This document shows positions 6,754-15,440 of a stretch of 35,002 nucleotides of DNA, piece after piece. The first letter of the stretch is position 1; each line of letters opens with the position of its first letter. Both the position numbers and the translations under genes were made by a program. The notes below the pieces were generated by a model. The model was not told the DNA's origin. It did no database searches and saw only the letters and a list, made by a program, of their open reading frames with translations. The stretch lies in assembly GCA_016200965.1 (NCBI GenBank), contig JACQDT010000038.1, positions 1 to 35,002 on the forward strand, written 5' to 3'. The DNA is from Candidatus Azambacteria bacterium. GTDB lineage: Bacteria; Patescibacteriota; Minisyncoccia; GWC2-36-17; WO2-46-25.

Positions 6754-6782
6754 AAGATATCAAGATAAAATACTTGTGTCAA
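6754..6782 (-). promoter_or_regulatory. Sigma70-like promoter for the HAD-like gene
   Basis: On the minus strand a perfect TTGACA (6782-6777), a 17-base spacer, and TATCTT (6759-6754). Transcription would start near 6747, about 55 bases before the start codon. It lies back-to-back with the start of the plus-strand glycan operon, for which TATGAT at 6815-6820 is a possible -10 element without a clear -35. Confidence 0.7.
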
Positions 6783-6833
6783 TCGCATGCATCGGTTTGA
6801 TTTTCACGATATTTTATGATATTCTGATTGCTC

Positions 6834-8012
6834 ATGAATCAGAAAAAGATACTCATCTTTTCTCTCGCGTATGTGCCGTTTATGGGAGGCGCAGAGGTAG
6901 CGATTGAGGAGATCACTAACCGTATCAGCCATGCGGATTTTTCGTTTGACATGATCACCCTGCGGTTTGACGCGAATCTCCCGAGGTATGAAAAAATAGG
7001 AAACGTACACATACATCGGATCGGTTTTACAAAGTGGGGGGCAATGAATAAATATCTTTTCCCTTTCACCGCATGTTTCAAAGCATGGCGTCTGCACAGG
7101 AAGAACGAGTATGACGGCATCTGGGCGATGATGGCGAACTATGCCGGATTTGCCGCGTTGTTTTTCAAGATCGCGCATCCGCGCGTGCCGTTTTTACTTA
7201 CGCTCCAGGAAGGCGATCCGATCGGCTACATCAAGCATAGGGTGCGGTACGTGTATCTGTTGTTCGCCCGTATTTTTACCAAAGCGGATTTTGTGCAGGC
7301 GATTTCGCACTATCTTGGGAAATTTGCACGCGACATGGGATTTACCGGCCTGCTTGAAGTAGTGCCTAATGGAGTAAACACCAAACACTTTTCATTCGCA
7401 TATCCGCAGGCGGAATTAGATGCATTGAAACAAAAGCTCGGCAAGAAGAATGATGACCGTTTTTTGATAACCACCTCGCGCCTGGCGAAGAAAAACGCCG
7501 TTGACGACGCGATCAAGGCGTTGCCGCTTCTGCCCGAGAGTGTGAAATTCCTGGTGCTTGGTATCGGGCCCGACGAAGCGATGCTTAAAAACCTCGCACG
7601 CGAGATCGGCGTTGAAAAGCGCGTGTTGTTTTTAGGCCAGATAACGCATGCCCAAATGCCGAAATATTTGCACATTTCGGATATGTTTATCCGTCCCTCT
7701 CTTTCGGAAGGAATGGGCAATTCGTTCGTTGAAGCGATGGCGGCAAGCGTGCCGGTGATCGCCACGCAAGAAGGCGGCATTGCCGATTTTCTCTTTGACC
7801 CGGATAAAAATCCCGACAAAGAGCCGACCGGTTTGGCGGTCAGGCCCCGTTCCCCGGAAGATATCGCCCGTCAGACGGAGCGATATCTTAAAGACACGGT
7901 GCTTGCCGCGCGCATCGTTGCCAATGCAAAAAAGCTCGTGTTTGAAAAATACGACTGGGACTTTATCGCACGCAAGATGAAAATCATTTTCAACACCTTA
8001 TGCGGATCTTAA
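6834..8012 (+). CDS. GT4-family glycosyltransferase; first gene of the long glycan operon
   Basis: A 392-residue GT-B enzyme taken from ATG 6834 (a TTG two codons earlier is the alternative). N-domain: ILIFSLAYVPFMGGAEVAI (GGAE loop), MMANYAGFAALFFK, LTLQEGDP. C-domain: VPNGVNTKHFS, ITTSRLAKKNAVDDAI, FLVLGIGPDEAMLK, FIRPSLSEGMGNSFVEAM (E-x7-E), ATQEGGIADFL. Its N-half is the closest relative in the window to the half glycosyltransferase fused to the UXS enzyme (shared YxPxMGxAE, KYLxPF and FTKA positions). It overlaps the next gene by 13 bases. There is no Shine-Dalgarno site, and a short leader is likely. Confidence 0.92.
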   Translation: MNQKKILIFSLAYVPFMGGAEVAIEEITNRISHADFSFDMITLRFDANLPRYEKIGNVHIHRIGFTKWGAMNKYLFPFTACFKAWRLHRKNEYDGIWAMMANYAGFAALFFKIAHPRVPFLLTLQEGDPIGYIKHRVRYVYLLFARIFTKADFVQAISHYLGKFARDMGFTGLLEVVPNGVNTKHFSFAYPQAELDALKQKLGKKNDDRFLITTSRLAKKNAVDDAIKALPLLPESVKFLVLGIGPDEAMLKNLAREIGVEKRVLFLGQITHAQMPKYLHISDMFIRPSLSEGMGNSFVEAMAASVPVIATQEGGIADFLFDPDKNPDKEPTGLAVRPRSPEDIARQTERYLKDTVLAARIVANAKKLVFEKYDWDFIARKMKIIFNTLCGS

Positions 8013-9100
8013 TTTGCACCGGTATGTTCCCGCCCGATATCGGCGGGCCGGCAACCTACAGTAAAACGTTGGCCGATGAACTTCCTATGCGCGGCATTGC
8101 GGTCGATGTCCTTTCGTTCGGCGAAGTGCGGCATCTGCCGAAAATCATCCGCCACGGCGTTTATTTTTTCAAAGCGCTCAAGCGCGCGCGTAACACTGAT
8201 ATTGTGTTCGCGCAGGATCCTGTTTCTGTTGGAGTGCCGGCGTGGTGCGCGGCGAAACTTTTGGGGAAAAAGTTCGCGTTGAAAATAGTCGGTGATTATG
8301 CCTGGGAGCAGGGCATCCAGCGTTTCGGGGTTCGTGATATGCTTGATGATTTTTCTCAAAAGCGAAGAGGGTATGGCGCGCGCGTGGATATGCTTAAACG
8401 CGTACAGACCTTTATTGCGCGTCGGGCGCGCGCGGTTATCGTGCCAAGCGCCTATCTCAAGCGCGCGGTTGCGGCATGGGGCGTGCCGGATGGCAACATA
8501 CATGTGGTGTATAACGGGTTTGAGGTCGCTCATTTTTCTTCCGCGGGCGTAGCCGGCAAAAAATCAAAAAAATATACGATTGTGTCAGCGGGCCGTTTTG
8601 TCCCCTGGAAGGGATTTGCCATGTTGGTTGAGATCATGCCGCAGATACGGGCAACTTTTGATGCCGAGCTTGTTATCGTCGGCGACGGGCCGGAGAAAGA
8701 TCGTCTTGCCGAAACGGTGCGCGCGCTGGGGCTTGAAGAATATGTCGTGTTTAAAGGACGGCTTTCCCATGATGCGTTTTTGCATGTGGTGGCCGATGCT
8801 GATGTGTTTGCGCTTAACACCGCGTACGAAGGATTTTCGCATCAGATTCTTGAGGCGATGGCCCTTGGAACGCCGGTGGTTACCACGAACGCGTGCGGCA
8901 ATCCGGAATTGATTTCGTCGGGAAAAGAGGGAATACTGGCGTCATATAACAATAAAAAAGAATTCACGGAGGCGATTCTTTCATTGCTGAGCGATAAAGC
9001 GTTGCGAAACGATGTGGCGGTTCACGCCAAACAAAAAGCGGCGCAATTTTCCATCACGCGCATGGTAAACGGAACGCTCGCGCTTCTTTCACGCATATGA
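8000..9100 (+). CDS. GT4-family glycosyltransferase
   Basis: A 366-residue GT-B enzyme: MRILICTGMFPPDIGGPATYS (GGP variant of the nucleotide/acceptor loop), FAQDPVSVGVPAWCAAKLLG, LKIVGDYAWEQG. Donor domain: VYNGFEVAHFS, SAGRFVPWKGFAML, LVIVGDGPEKDRLAE, and NTAYEGFSHQILEAMALGTP (E-x7-E). The FPPDIGG and DYAWE motifs are common in capsule and O-antigen GT4 enzymes. It is translationally coupled on both sides (13-base overlap upstream, ATGA downstream). Acceptor and sugar are unknown. Confidence 0.92.
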   Translation: MRILICTGMFPPDIGGPATYSKTLADELPMRGIAVDVLSFGEVRHLPKIIRHGVYFFKALKRARNTDIVFAQDPVSVGVPAWCAAKLLGKKFALKIVGDYAWEQGIQRFGVRDMLDDFSQKRRGYGARVDMLKRVQTFIARRARAVIVPSAYLKRAVAAWGVPDGNIHVVYNGFEVAHFSSAGVAGKKSKKYTIVSAGRFVPWKGFAMLVEIMPQIRATFDAELVIVGDGPEKDRLAETVRALGLEEYVVFKGRLSHDAFLHVVADADVFALNTAYEGFSHQILEAMALGTPVVTTNACGNPELISSGKEGILASYNNKKEFTEAILSLLSDKALRNDVAVHAKQKAAQFSITRMVNGTLALLSRI

Positions 9101-10176
9101 ATGTACTCATGATTTCAACCGACAGGAATATTTTTAAAGAGGGTTCCGAAGCGCGTGCGCGTATGGCCCGGTATGGCGCGCTCGCAGACGAGTTGTATAT
9201 CATTGTGCTTACTCGCCGGCGCGCTGGATGTGCACAGACACAAATCGCTTCGAATGTGCGGGTATACCCGACCGATTCACGCAGCAGGTGGAGATATGTT
9301 TTTGATGCGGCTCGCATCGGAAAGAAGCTGGTCGCGCCGACTCTCGTTACCGCGCAGGATCCTTTTGAGTGCGGGTTGGCGGGTTGGCGGGTTGCGCGGC
9401 ATTTCAAGGCGCCGCTTCAGCTTCAGATACATACCGATTTTTTGAGTCCGTATTTTTTGCGCGAGTCGTTTTTGAATAAAATACGCGTGCGTATCGCGCA
9501 TTTTCTCATCCCGCGCGCAACTCGCATCCGCGTGGTCAGCGAGCGCATAAAAAAATCACTTGTTTCGCGTTTCAAAATCCATATTTCAAAAATAGACGTG
9601 CTCCCCATTTTCGTGGACGTGGAAAAAATAGGCAGCGCTCCCGTAAAAACGGACCTTCGCAAAAAGTATCCGCAGTTTGATTTTATCGCGCTTATGGCAT
9701 CGCGCTTTTCAAGAGAGAAAAATATTCCGCTTGCGATTGAAGCGTTCACCGAAGTGGTCAAAAAACATCCGCGGGCGGGGCTTGTCATTGTGGGTGACGG
9801 CCCGGAGGAATCAAATTACGAAACAGGACAAAATATCGTCGTTGAAAAATGGACCGATGATCTCCTGTCGTATTACAAAACGGCGGATGTTTTTTTGCTC
9901 GCTTCCGACTATGAAGGATACGGCAGAACCGCCGTTGAAGCGCTCGCCGCAGGCCTGCCGGTCGTGATGACCGATGCGGGCATCGCGGGCGAGGTAGTGA
10001 AAGACGGTGAAAACGGCCTTGTGACGCCTGTGGGAGACGCGCGGGCGTTCGCGGATGCCATATTGCGCATCCGCGAAAAAAGAGTGACACTGAAAGCGCG
10101 GATGCCGTTCTCGTTTTCGAAAGAAGATTACCTTAAACGCTATAAAGATTCATGGGAACAATGCGGCGTATTTTAA
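9097..10176 (+). CDS. GT4-family glycosyltransferase
   Basis: A 359-residue GT-B enzyme. N-domain: MNVLMISTDRNIFKEGSEAR, VTAQDPFECGLAGWRVAR, LQLQIHTDFLSPYF. C-domain: VDVEKIGSAPV, LMASRFSREKNIPLAIEAF, LVIVGDGPEESNYE, and LASDYEGYGRTAVEALAAG (E-x7-E), then MTDAGIAGEVVKDGENG. The start is fixed by the ATGA overlap with the preceding stop. The N-terminal loop lacks the GGAE pattern and has EGSEAR instead, as seen in some GT4 subgroups. It is part of the continuous operon. Confidence 0.92.
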   Translation: MNVLMISTDRNIFKEGSEARARMARYGALADELYIIVLTRRRAGCAQTQIASNVRVYPTDSRSRWRYVFDAARIGKKLVAPTLVTAQDPFECGLAGWRVARHFKAPLQLQIHTDFLSPYFLRESFLNKIRVRIAHFLIPRATRIRVVSERIKKSLVSRFKIHISKIDVLPIFVDVEKIGSAPVKTDLRKKYPQFDFIALMASRFSREKNIPLAIEAFTEVVKKHPRAGLVIVGDGPEESNYETGQNIVVEKWTDDLLSYYKTADVFLLASDYEGYGRTAVEALAAGLPVVMTDAGIAGEVVKDGENGLVTPVGDARAFADAILRIREKRVTLKARMPFSFSKEDYLKRYKDSWEQCGVF

Positions 10177-11963
10177 TATTGACGCAGAAGGTGGATCGCA
10201 ATGACGACGTGCTTGGGTTCATGCACGGATGGATCGCCGAGTTCGCAAAACAGTGCCCGCGCGTAACGGTGGTGTGTTTGGAAAAAGGGGAGTGCCATTT
10301 TCCCGCGAATGTGAAGGTGTTGTCGCTTGGGAAAGAAGAAGGGAGGTCCAAGTTGAAATATGTGAGCAGGTTTTTTCTTTATATATGGCATGAGCGCAAA
10401 AATTATGACGCGGTATTTGTGCATATGAACAGCGAGTATGTTCTGCTTGGCGGTTTGTTGTGGCGTGCGTGGGGAAAAAAGATCGGATTGTGGTATGCGC
10501 ACGGAAAGACATCGCTCCTTTTGTGGCTGGCGGAACAATTGAGCGATATCGTCTTTACTTCCACGCCGGAAGGGTTTCGGCTGAAAAGCAAAAAAGTGCA
10601 TGTGGTCGGGCAGGGGATAGACATTGAAGAATTTCACAGTCGGAAGCCGCGCGTCCCAAAAAATGGAGAGGCGTTCAGCATTGTCAGCGTCGGGCGGATT
10701 TCTCCGTCAAAGGACTACGATACGCTAATTGATGCGACGGAGATTTTGATGCAACAGCACGAAAAAGTGCGCGTGAGTGTCATCGGCGGCGCCGGTATGC
10801 CCCGCCAGAAAGATTATTTTGATTATCTCAAGAAGAAAGTCCGGGAAAAGGGACTCGGGAGGATTATTTCATTTTTAGGGCCGATTCCCCATAAAGATGT
10901 GCCGGGCCATCTTGCCCAAGCGGATGTGTTCGTAAACATGGGACATACGGGAAGTTTGGATAAGGCAGTGCTTGAAGCAATGGCATCGGGTCTCCCCGTG
11001 CTTACATGCAATGAAGCATTCAGCGGCGTGTTGGGCGCTCACCGCGATCTTTTGATGTATCCCAAGCGCGACGCATCCGCGCTTGCACAGAACATAAAGC
11101 GCATAGCACGGCTCGGGTCGAAGGAGAGGCAGGCGGTCACGAGTGATCTGCGCGCCATCATAGAATGCTCGCACAGCAAGAAAGATCTCATTAAGAAGAT
11201 TGTTGAGTGGCTGTTTGGAGGCGAGCCAGTCGCGGTGGCCGAGCACTATAATGAAAGAGCGAGAGGAAAATACGGCGAGAATTACGAGCATCATCGCTGG
11301 TTCGCCACGCCGGTTTTGAAGGCCGGATACGATATGACAAAAGCCGCGATCGAACGTTACGCGCTCAAAGAAAAAAGAATTTCGTTCAAAGATTGTCTTG
11401 AGTTGGGTCCGGGTCCGGGCACATGGACGAAGGTGTTTTTGGAGAGTCATCCCCGGGCGCGTTTTGATTGCGTGGACATATCCAAAGAAATGCTTGCATT
11501 GTCGCAAAAGGCGCTTGGCACATTTAAAGGTGTCCGTTTTTTCGAAAGCGATTTCATGGATTTTTATCCCGGCAAGCAGTATGATTTTTTCTTTTCTTCG
11601 CGCGCGCTTGAATATCTTCCCGATAAAGAAGCGCTGTTTGCAAAGGTGGCCTCCATGCTGAAACAAGATGGGGTCGGATTTATCATCACAAAAACGCCGA
11701 AGTATCTCAGGAGCAGTTTGATTGGAAGGAATATAGCGTCTTTGCACCGCGGCCAGATCAGCCCGCGCGCGGTCAAAACAATACTTGTGCGCCTTGGATT
11801 CAGACACATTGCATGTTATCCCGTGACGATGTACATCCCGATCGTGAAGTCGGGGGCGTTAAACGCTCTGTGGTATCGGATATGGGGTGGCCGCAGATTG
11901 AATGTGATCAGCGAGTTTTTTTCCGAGTCATATTGCGTTATTTTTTCAAAAGATGATAATTGA
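10161..11963 (+). CDS. Fused GT4 glycosyltransferase and SAM-dependent methyltransferase
   Basis: About 600 residues in two parts (numbering from the alternative ATG at 10152). Residues 4-355 form a GT4 enzyme: ILILTQKVDRNDDVLGFMHG, GLWYAHGKTSLLL, VVGQGIDIEEF, SVGRISPSKDYDTLIDA, SVIGGAG, and NMGHTGSLDKAVLEAMASG. The first Glu of E-x7-E is replaced, as in other TGSLDKAVLEAMA-type GT4 proteins. Residues 360-603 form a class I methyltransferase: LELGPGPGTW (416-425, SAM loop), FDCVDIS (acidic Asp442), FDFFFSSRALEYLPD-like region, and MLKQDGVGFIITKTP. The two halves are joined without a stop, suggesting sequential sugar transfer and methylation by one protein. The 16-base overlap with the previous gene favours ATG 10161. 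Confidence 0.9.
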   Translation: MRRILILTQKVDRNDDVLGFMHGWIAEFAKQCPRVTVVCLEKGECHFPANVKVLSLGKEEGRSKLKYVSRFFLYIWHERKNYDAVFVHMNSEYVLLGGLLWRAWGKKIGLWYAHGKTSLLLWLAEQLSDIVFTSTPEGFRLKSKKVHVVGQGIDIEEFHSRKPRVPKNGEAFSIVSVGRISPSKDYDTLIDATEILMQQHEKVRVSVIGGAGMPRQKDYFDYLKKKVREKGLGRIISFLGPIPHKDVPGHLAQADVFVNMGHTGSLDKAVLEAMASGLPVLTCNEAFSGVLGAHRDLLMYPKRDASALAQNIKRIARLGSKERQAVTSDLRAIIECSHSKKDLIKKIVEWLFGGEPVAVAEHYNERARGKYGENYEHHRWFATPVLKAGYDMTKAAIERYALKEKRISFKDCLELGPGPGTWTKVFLESHPRARFDCVDISKEMLALSQKALGTFKGVRFFESDFMDFYPGKQYDFFFSSRALEYLPDKEALFAKVASMLKQDGVGFIITKTPKYLRSSLIGRNIASLHRGQISPRAVKTILVRLGFRHIACYPVTMYIPIVKSGALNALWYRIWGGRRLNVISEFFSESYCVIFSKDDN

Positions 11964-12567
11964 ACTTTTCGGCTTGCCCGGTTCGGGCAAGACCACATTG
12001 GCAAAAACGATCGAAGCGCGCACCGATTTTCGCGTGGCGAAAGTTTCAAGTATATCGGAACTCCTTTTACTGAACCTCGTTTTTCTTATGAAGCATCCGA
12101 TTCGGTTCGCGGTAATGCTTTGGTATATCATCCGTAATTCCCCAAATCGCAGGCTGTTTTATTATAAGTTCATGAATCTTTTTTTACATCACAACGCGAA
12201 ATACCAAAAAGCGCTTCGTTTTCAGAACGCGATATTGGATCAAGGGTATTTTCAGAATGTGCTGTCCGTGTTTGAGCGGCGGCTTACCTTGAAGGAGCTC
12301 CAGCGCTATGTGCGATTTCTTGTGCGGCCCGACATGCTTGTTGTGTTGTCGGTGCCGCAATCGGTGGCGCAGGAGCGCGTGAAGCAAAGATGGCTGCCGC
12401 GCCAAGAGTTTGGCGATGCGTACATGAAGCGGTGGCGAGATGCCGTGGAAATGAACAACAAATTGTTGAAAGAGAACATTGATAAGTTTGGAGTGAAACA
12501 TATCGTCATTGATGCCGCCCGCAGCGTCAATGACGTGTGCGAGGAAATGTTACCTATTTTATCATGA
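11953..12567 (+). CDS. P-loop kinase-like nucleotide-binding protein
   Basis: A 204-residue protein beginning MIIELFGLPGSGKTTLAKTI, a textbook Walker A (Gly7 to Thr14/15). Further features are AILDQGYFQNVLSVF, with DQG where small kinases have DRG or DEG, and MLVVLSVPQSVAQERVKQR, resembling the LID/arginine region of adenylate/thymidylate-kinase-like P-loop proteins. The middle (about 40-75) is unusually hydrophobic for a kinase. It may phosphorylate a sugar or lipid intermediate, or belong to the P-loop kinase/sulfotransferase fringe; the substrate is unknown. It overlaps its neighbours by 11 and 4 bases, so it is a true operon member. Confidence 0.75.
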   Translation: MIIELFGLPGSGKTTLAKTIEARTDFRVAKVSSISELLLLNLVFLMKHPIRFAVMLWYIIRNSPNRRLFYYKFMNLFLHHNAKYQKALRFQNAILDQGYFQNVLSVFERRLTLKELQRYVRFLVRPDMLVVLSVPQSVAQERVKQRWLPRQEFGDAYMKRWRDAVEMNNKLLKENIDKFGVKHIVIDAARSVNDVCEEMLPILS

Positions 12568-13196
12568 GCCATATCGCATATCTTGAACAAATACACGAAA
12601 GCTTGAAAGGAAAAAAAATCCTCGATCTTGGTTCGGGAAAGGGTAAGTTTTTGTTCATGTGCAGGGAGGCGGGGTATGATGCTGTGGGGGTGGAATTGAG
12701 CGCGGAGAAGATAAAAGCAACGCAGGCCATTGCCCGGGAAAAAGGCGTCGCAGTTTCCGTTATACAAGGGGAAGCGGAGCATATCTCTTTTAAGGAAGAT
12801 TCATTCGATTTCATCAATGCTTCCGAGCTCATTGAGCACGTGCAAAATCCGGCGCAGGTGCTTTCAGAGATGCAGAGGATTCTTCGGCCGGGCGGTACCG
12901 CATATGTCAGCGCGCACAACCGATTCGGATTGTATGATACCCACTTCCGCATTTTCTTTTTAGGATGGATGCCCCGCGCGTGGACGGACGCTTATCTCAA
13001 GTTGTTTCAGAAACATAAACGATATGAAAATGCTCCGGACAGGTGGCGCATCACGGAGATGCATTATTTCACGTTCCGTGAGTTCACGCGTCTTGCCCGA
13101 CGCGCAGGATTTGAAGTCGTTGATGGCCGGGAGCTGAAAATAAAAAACGATATCGTCCGATACCGCGCTTTTTATATCGTGCGGTATATGCGATGA
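12564..13196 (+). CDS. Class I SAM-dependent methyltransferase
   Basis: A 210-residue protein. The start is set at ATG 12564, which forms an ATGA overlap with the preceding stop (a GTG at 12537 is less likely). Motif I ILDLGSGKGKFLFMCREAGY binds SAM; then AVGVELSAEKIKA (acidic strand 2), ISFKEDSFDFINASELIEHV (motif II with the EHV typical of Methyltransf_11), and ILRPGGTAYVSAHNRFG. The C-terminal HYFTFREFTRLARRAGFEVV is the usual substrate-side helix. It probably methylates a sugar hydroxyl or amino group of the glycan, judged by context only. A 43-base gap to the next gene follows. Confidence 0.9.
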   Translation: MSHIAYLEQIHESLKGKKILDLGSGKGKFLFMCREAGYDAVGVELSAEKIKATQAIAREKGVAVSVIQGEAEHISFKEDSFDFINASELIEHVQNPAQVLSEMQRILRPGGTAYVSAHNRFGLYDTHFRIFFLGWMPRAWTDAYLKLFQKHKRYENAPDRWRITEMHYFTFREFTRLARRAGFEVVDGRELKIKNDIVRYRAFYIVRYMR

Positions 13197-13239
13197 TACT
13201 TCGTCCGCATATGAGTACGTTCCATTTCTTTCTCAAAAA

Positions 13240-14406
13240 ATGAAGCATCTTTTATACATTACTAATGCGCGTATTCCGACCGAAAAAGCGCACGGTGTGC
13301 AGATTATGAAATCGTGCGAGGCATTTGCGCGCACCGGTGCTCGCGTGACCCTTATCGTTCCGCGCCGTGTCAACGCGCTTAAGGAAAATCCGTTTAGGTA
13401 TTACGGCGTGAAGCCGGTGTTTTCCATACGGAAGATTTCCAGCCCAGATTTTTTCAGAATTCCGTTTTTCCCCCGCTCCGCCGCGTTTTTTCTCCATGCC
13501 GTTATTTTCGCGCTTGCCGCCGTAACCCAATTATTTTTCAGACATTCAAAAGATGCCATATATTACTCGCGTGATTACGTTACCCTTTTCTTCCTATGCT
13601 TATTTGGTTTCCATCCGATTGCCGAGATCCATGATTATCGCGCGAGCCGTCCGAAGCGGGCTATCGGCTTCATTGCGGCGCGGGCAAAAAAAATAGTGGT
13701 GAATTCAGAAGGCACTTTTGCCGCGCTGAACGCCCATTATGCGCTTGCACGGGGAAAATGCGCGGTCGTTTCCAATGGAGTCGACCCTTTGTTCTTTGCA
13801 GTCAAGGAATCGCGCGATGAGGCGCGCATGAAGCTTGGCATGCCGAAAGACGCCTTTATTATCGGATACGTAGGCGGCCTGGAAACCATAGGGCGAGAGA
13901 AGGGAGTCGCCACTCTTTTGGAAGCGTTTCACGTCTTGTCACATGCCGCAAAGCGGTATATAGTGTATGTCGTCGGCGGTCCCGCATCACGCGCACAACA
14001 ATACAAAAAACGCGCTACAGAATTGGGAATCCCTCCTCACCAAGCGGTATTCACGGGGCACATACCGTATACGGATATCCCGCTTTATTTGAAAGCGATG
14101 GATGCGGTGGTTATTCCTTTGCCGGCGACCGAGCATGCGCTCACCACTTCTCCCATAAAACTGTTTGAATTTTTTGCCGCGGGAAAAGTGATTATCGCTT
14201 CGGATCTGCCCGCGCTCCGCGCGCACCTGAACGAAAAAAACGCTCTCTTCTTTGAGCCGGAAAACGCCCGAGACCTCGCGCAAAAGATGCAATTCATCGC
14301 AGAGCATCCGGAGGAAAAGGATCGCCTTTCCCGCCAAGCGGCGCTTGATGCCACAAATCACACCTGGGATTCCCGCGCGAAGAACATAATTGATTTTATT
14401 GCATAA
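13240..14406 (+). CDS. GT4-family glycosyltransferase
   Basis: A 388-residue GT-B enzyme. N-domain: LLYITNARIPTEKAHGVQIM (AHGVQ loop), AIYYSRDYVTLFFL, EIHDYRASRPK. C-domain: VSNGVDPLFF, GYVGGLETIGREKGVATLL, VYVVGGPASRAQQY, VFTGHIPYTDIPLYL, and TTSPIKLFEFFAAGKVIIASD. The SPIKLFE motif replaces the classical E-x7-E, as in other ‘SP(I/L)KLFEY’ GT4 enzymes. A hydrophobic stretch (about 80-100) may help membrane association. It lies 43 bases downstream of the preceding gene and two bases before rmlB. Confidence 0.92.
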   Translation: MKHLLYITNARIPTEKAHGVQIMKSCEAFARTGARVTLIVPRRVNALKENPFRYYGVKPVFSIRKISSPDFFRIPFFPRSAAFFLHAVIFALAAVTQLFFRHSKDAIYYSRDYVTLFFLCLFGFHPIAEIHDYRASRPKRAIGFIAARAKKIVVNSEGTFAALNAHYALARGKCAVVSNGVDPLFFAVKESRDEARMKLGMPKDAFIIGYVGGLETIGREKGVATLLEAFHVLSHAAKRYIVYVVGGPASRAQQYKKRATELGIPPHQAVFTGHIPYTDIPLYLKAMDAVVIPLPATEHALTTSPIKLFEFFAAGKVIIASDLPALRAHLNEKNALFFEPENARDLAQKMQFIAEHPEEKDRLSRQAALDATNHTWDSRAKNIIDFIA

Positions 14407-14408
14407 TA

Positions 14409-15440
14409 ATGAACACTCTGAATGGTCAAACAGTATTAGTGTGCGGCGGGGCCGGATTCATCGGGTCTAATTTTATCCGTCTTATATTGTCCCGTTATCC
14501 GAAAGTAAAGGTGGTAAATTTTGATAAACTCACGTATTCCGGCAATTTGGATAACCTGAAAGATATAGAACGGGATTCGCGCTATACCTTTATAAAAGGA
14601 GATATCGCGGACGAAAAAGCCGTGCTGAATGTGTTTAAAACATACAAGCCGCATTACATTGCGAATTTTGCCGCGGAAACGCATGTGGATTGCAGTATTC
14701 ATGTGGGTGCCAAAATATTTATTCAAACGAATGTGATTGGGGTATATTATTTGCTAGAAGGGGTACGGAAGCACAAAGTGAAGAAGTTTTTGCAGGTTTC
14801 CACCGACGAGGTGTACGGAAGCTTGGAGCTTTCTTCAAAGGTGAAATTCACGGAAAAAACCCTTTTTGATCCAAGCACGCCGTATTCAGCAACCAAAGCG
14901 GACGGTGATTTACTGTGCAATGCGTATTTCAGAACGTGGCGCACGCCGGTTGTGATAACGCGCTGTTCCAATAATTTCGGTCCGTATCAGTATCCCGAGA
15001 AGCTTATTCCTTTTTTTGTCATGCGTATGATGGAAGAGAAAAAACTTCCTCTATACGGCGACGGCAAGAATGTGCGGGACTGGATCTATGTGCTTGACCA
15101 TTGTCGTGCGTTGGAGTTATGTTTATTGAAAGGAACCCCGGGCGAGGTGTATAATATCGGCGCTTCCAGTGAAAAAAATAACAAGGAGATCGCGTCTGAA
15201 ATACTGAGTTATTTCGGGAAAGACAGATTATGGCTGGAATTTGTCGCCGACCGGCCGGGACACGACAGAAGATACGCCATCAATTCTTCAAAGATCGAGA
15301 AGGAATTGGGATGGAAGCCGCGCCATTCATTTCAGGATGCGCTTCATGCCACGCTTGAGTGGTATGTGCATAATCGGGCATGGCTTAATAATATAAAGAA
15401 AAAAGCGAAGCATTTTAATTCGCATATCAAAACAAAATGA
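14409..15440 (+). CDS. rmlB: dTDP-glucose 4,6-dehydratase
   Basis: Makes dTDP-4-keto-6-deoxy-D-glucose from dTDP-glucose using tightly bound NAD. The 343 residues match the family's usual length. Motifs: GGAGFIGS (13-20), NFDKLTYSGNLDNL, NFAAETHVDCSI, QVSTDEVYG (Thr132-Asp133-Glu134, the dehydration residues), PYSATK (Tyr159, Lys163), and RCSNNFGPYQYPEKLIPFF. HVDRSI is more usual where this protein has HVDCSI. It overlaps rmlA by ATGA, so the two steps of the dTDP-sugar route are co-translated. The order rmlB-rmlA with no rmlC or rmlD nearby suggests the product feeds branches other than rhamnose. Confidence 0.93.
   Translation: MNTLNGQTVLVCGGAGFIGSNFIRLILSRYPKVKVVNFDKLTYSGNLDNLKDIERDSRYTFIKGDIADEKAVLNVFKTYKPHYIANFAAETHVDCSIHVGAKIFIQTNVIGVYYLLEGVRKHKVKKFLQVSTDEVYGSLELSSKVKFTEKTLFDPSTPYSATKADGDLLCNAYFRTWRTPVVITRCSNNFGPYQYPEKLIPFFVMRMMEEKKLPLYGDGKNVRDWIYVLDHCRALELCLLKGTPGEVYNIGASSEKNNKEIASEILSYFGKDRLWLEFVADRPGHDRRYAINSSKIEKELGWKPRHSFQDALHATLEWYVHNRAWLNNIKKKAKHFNSHIKTK

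Noticed and set aside
10875-11807. Minus-strand open frame of 310 codons
   Set aside because: Overlaps the GT4-methyltransferase fusion entirely; its sequence is low-quality, Arg/His-rich and has no motif.
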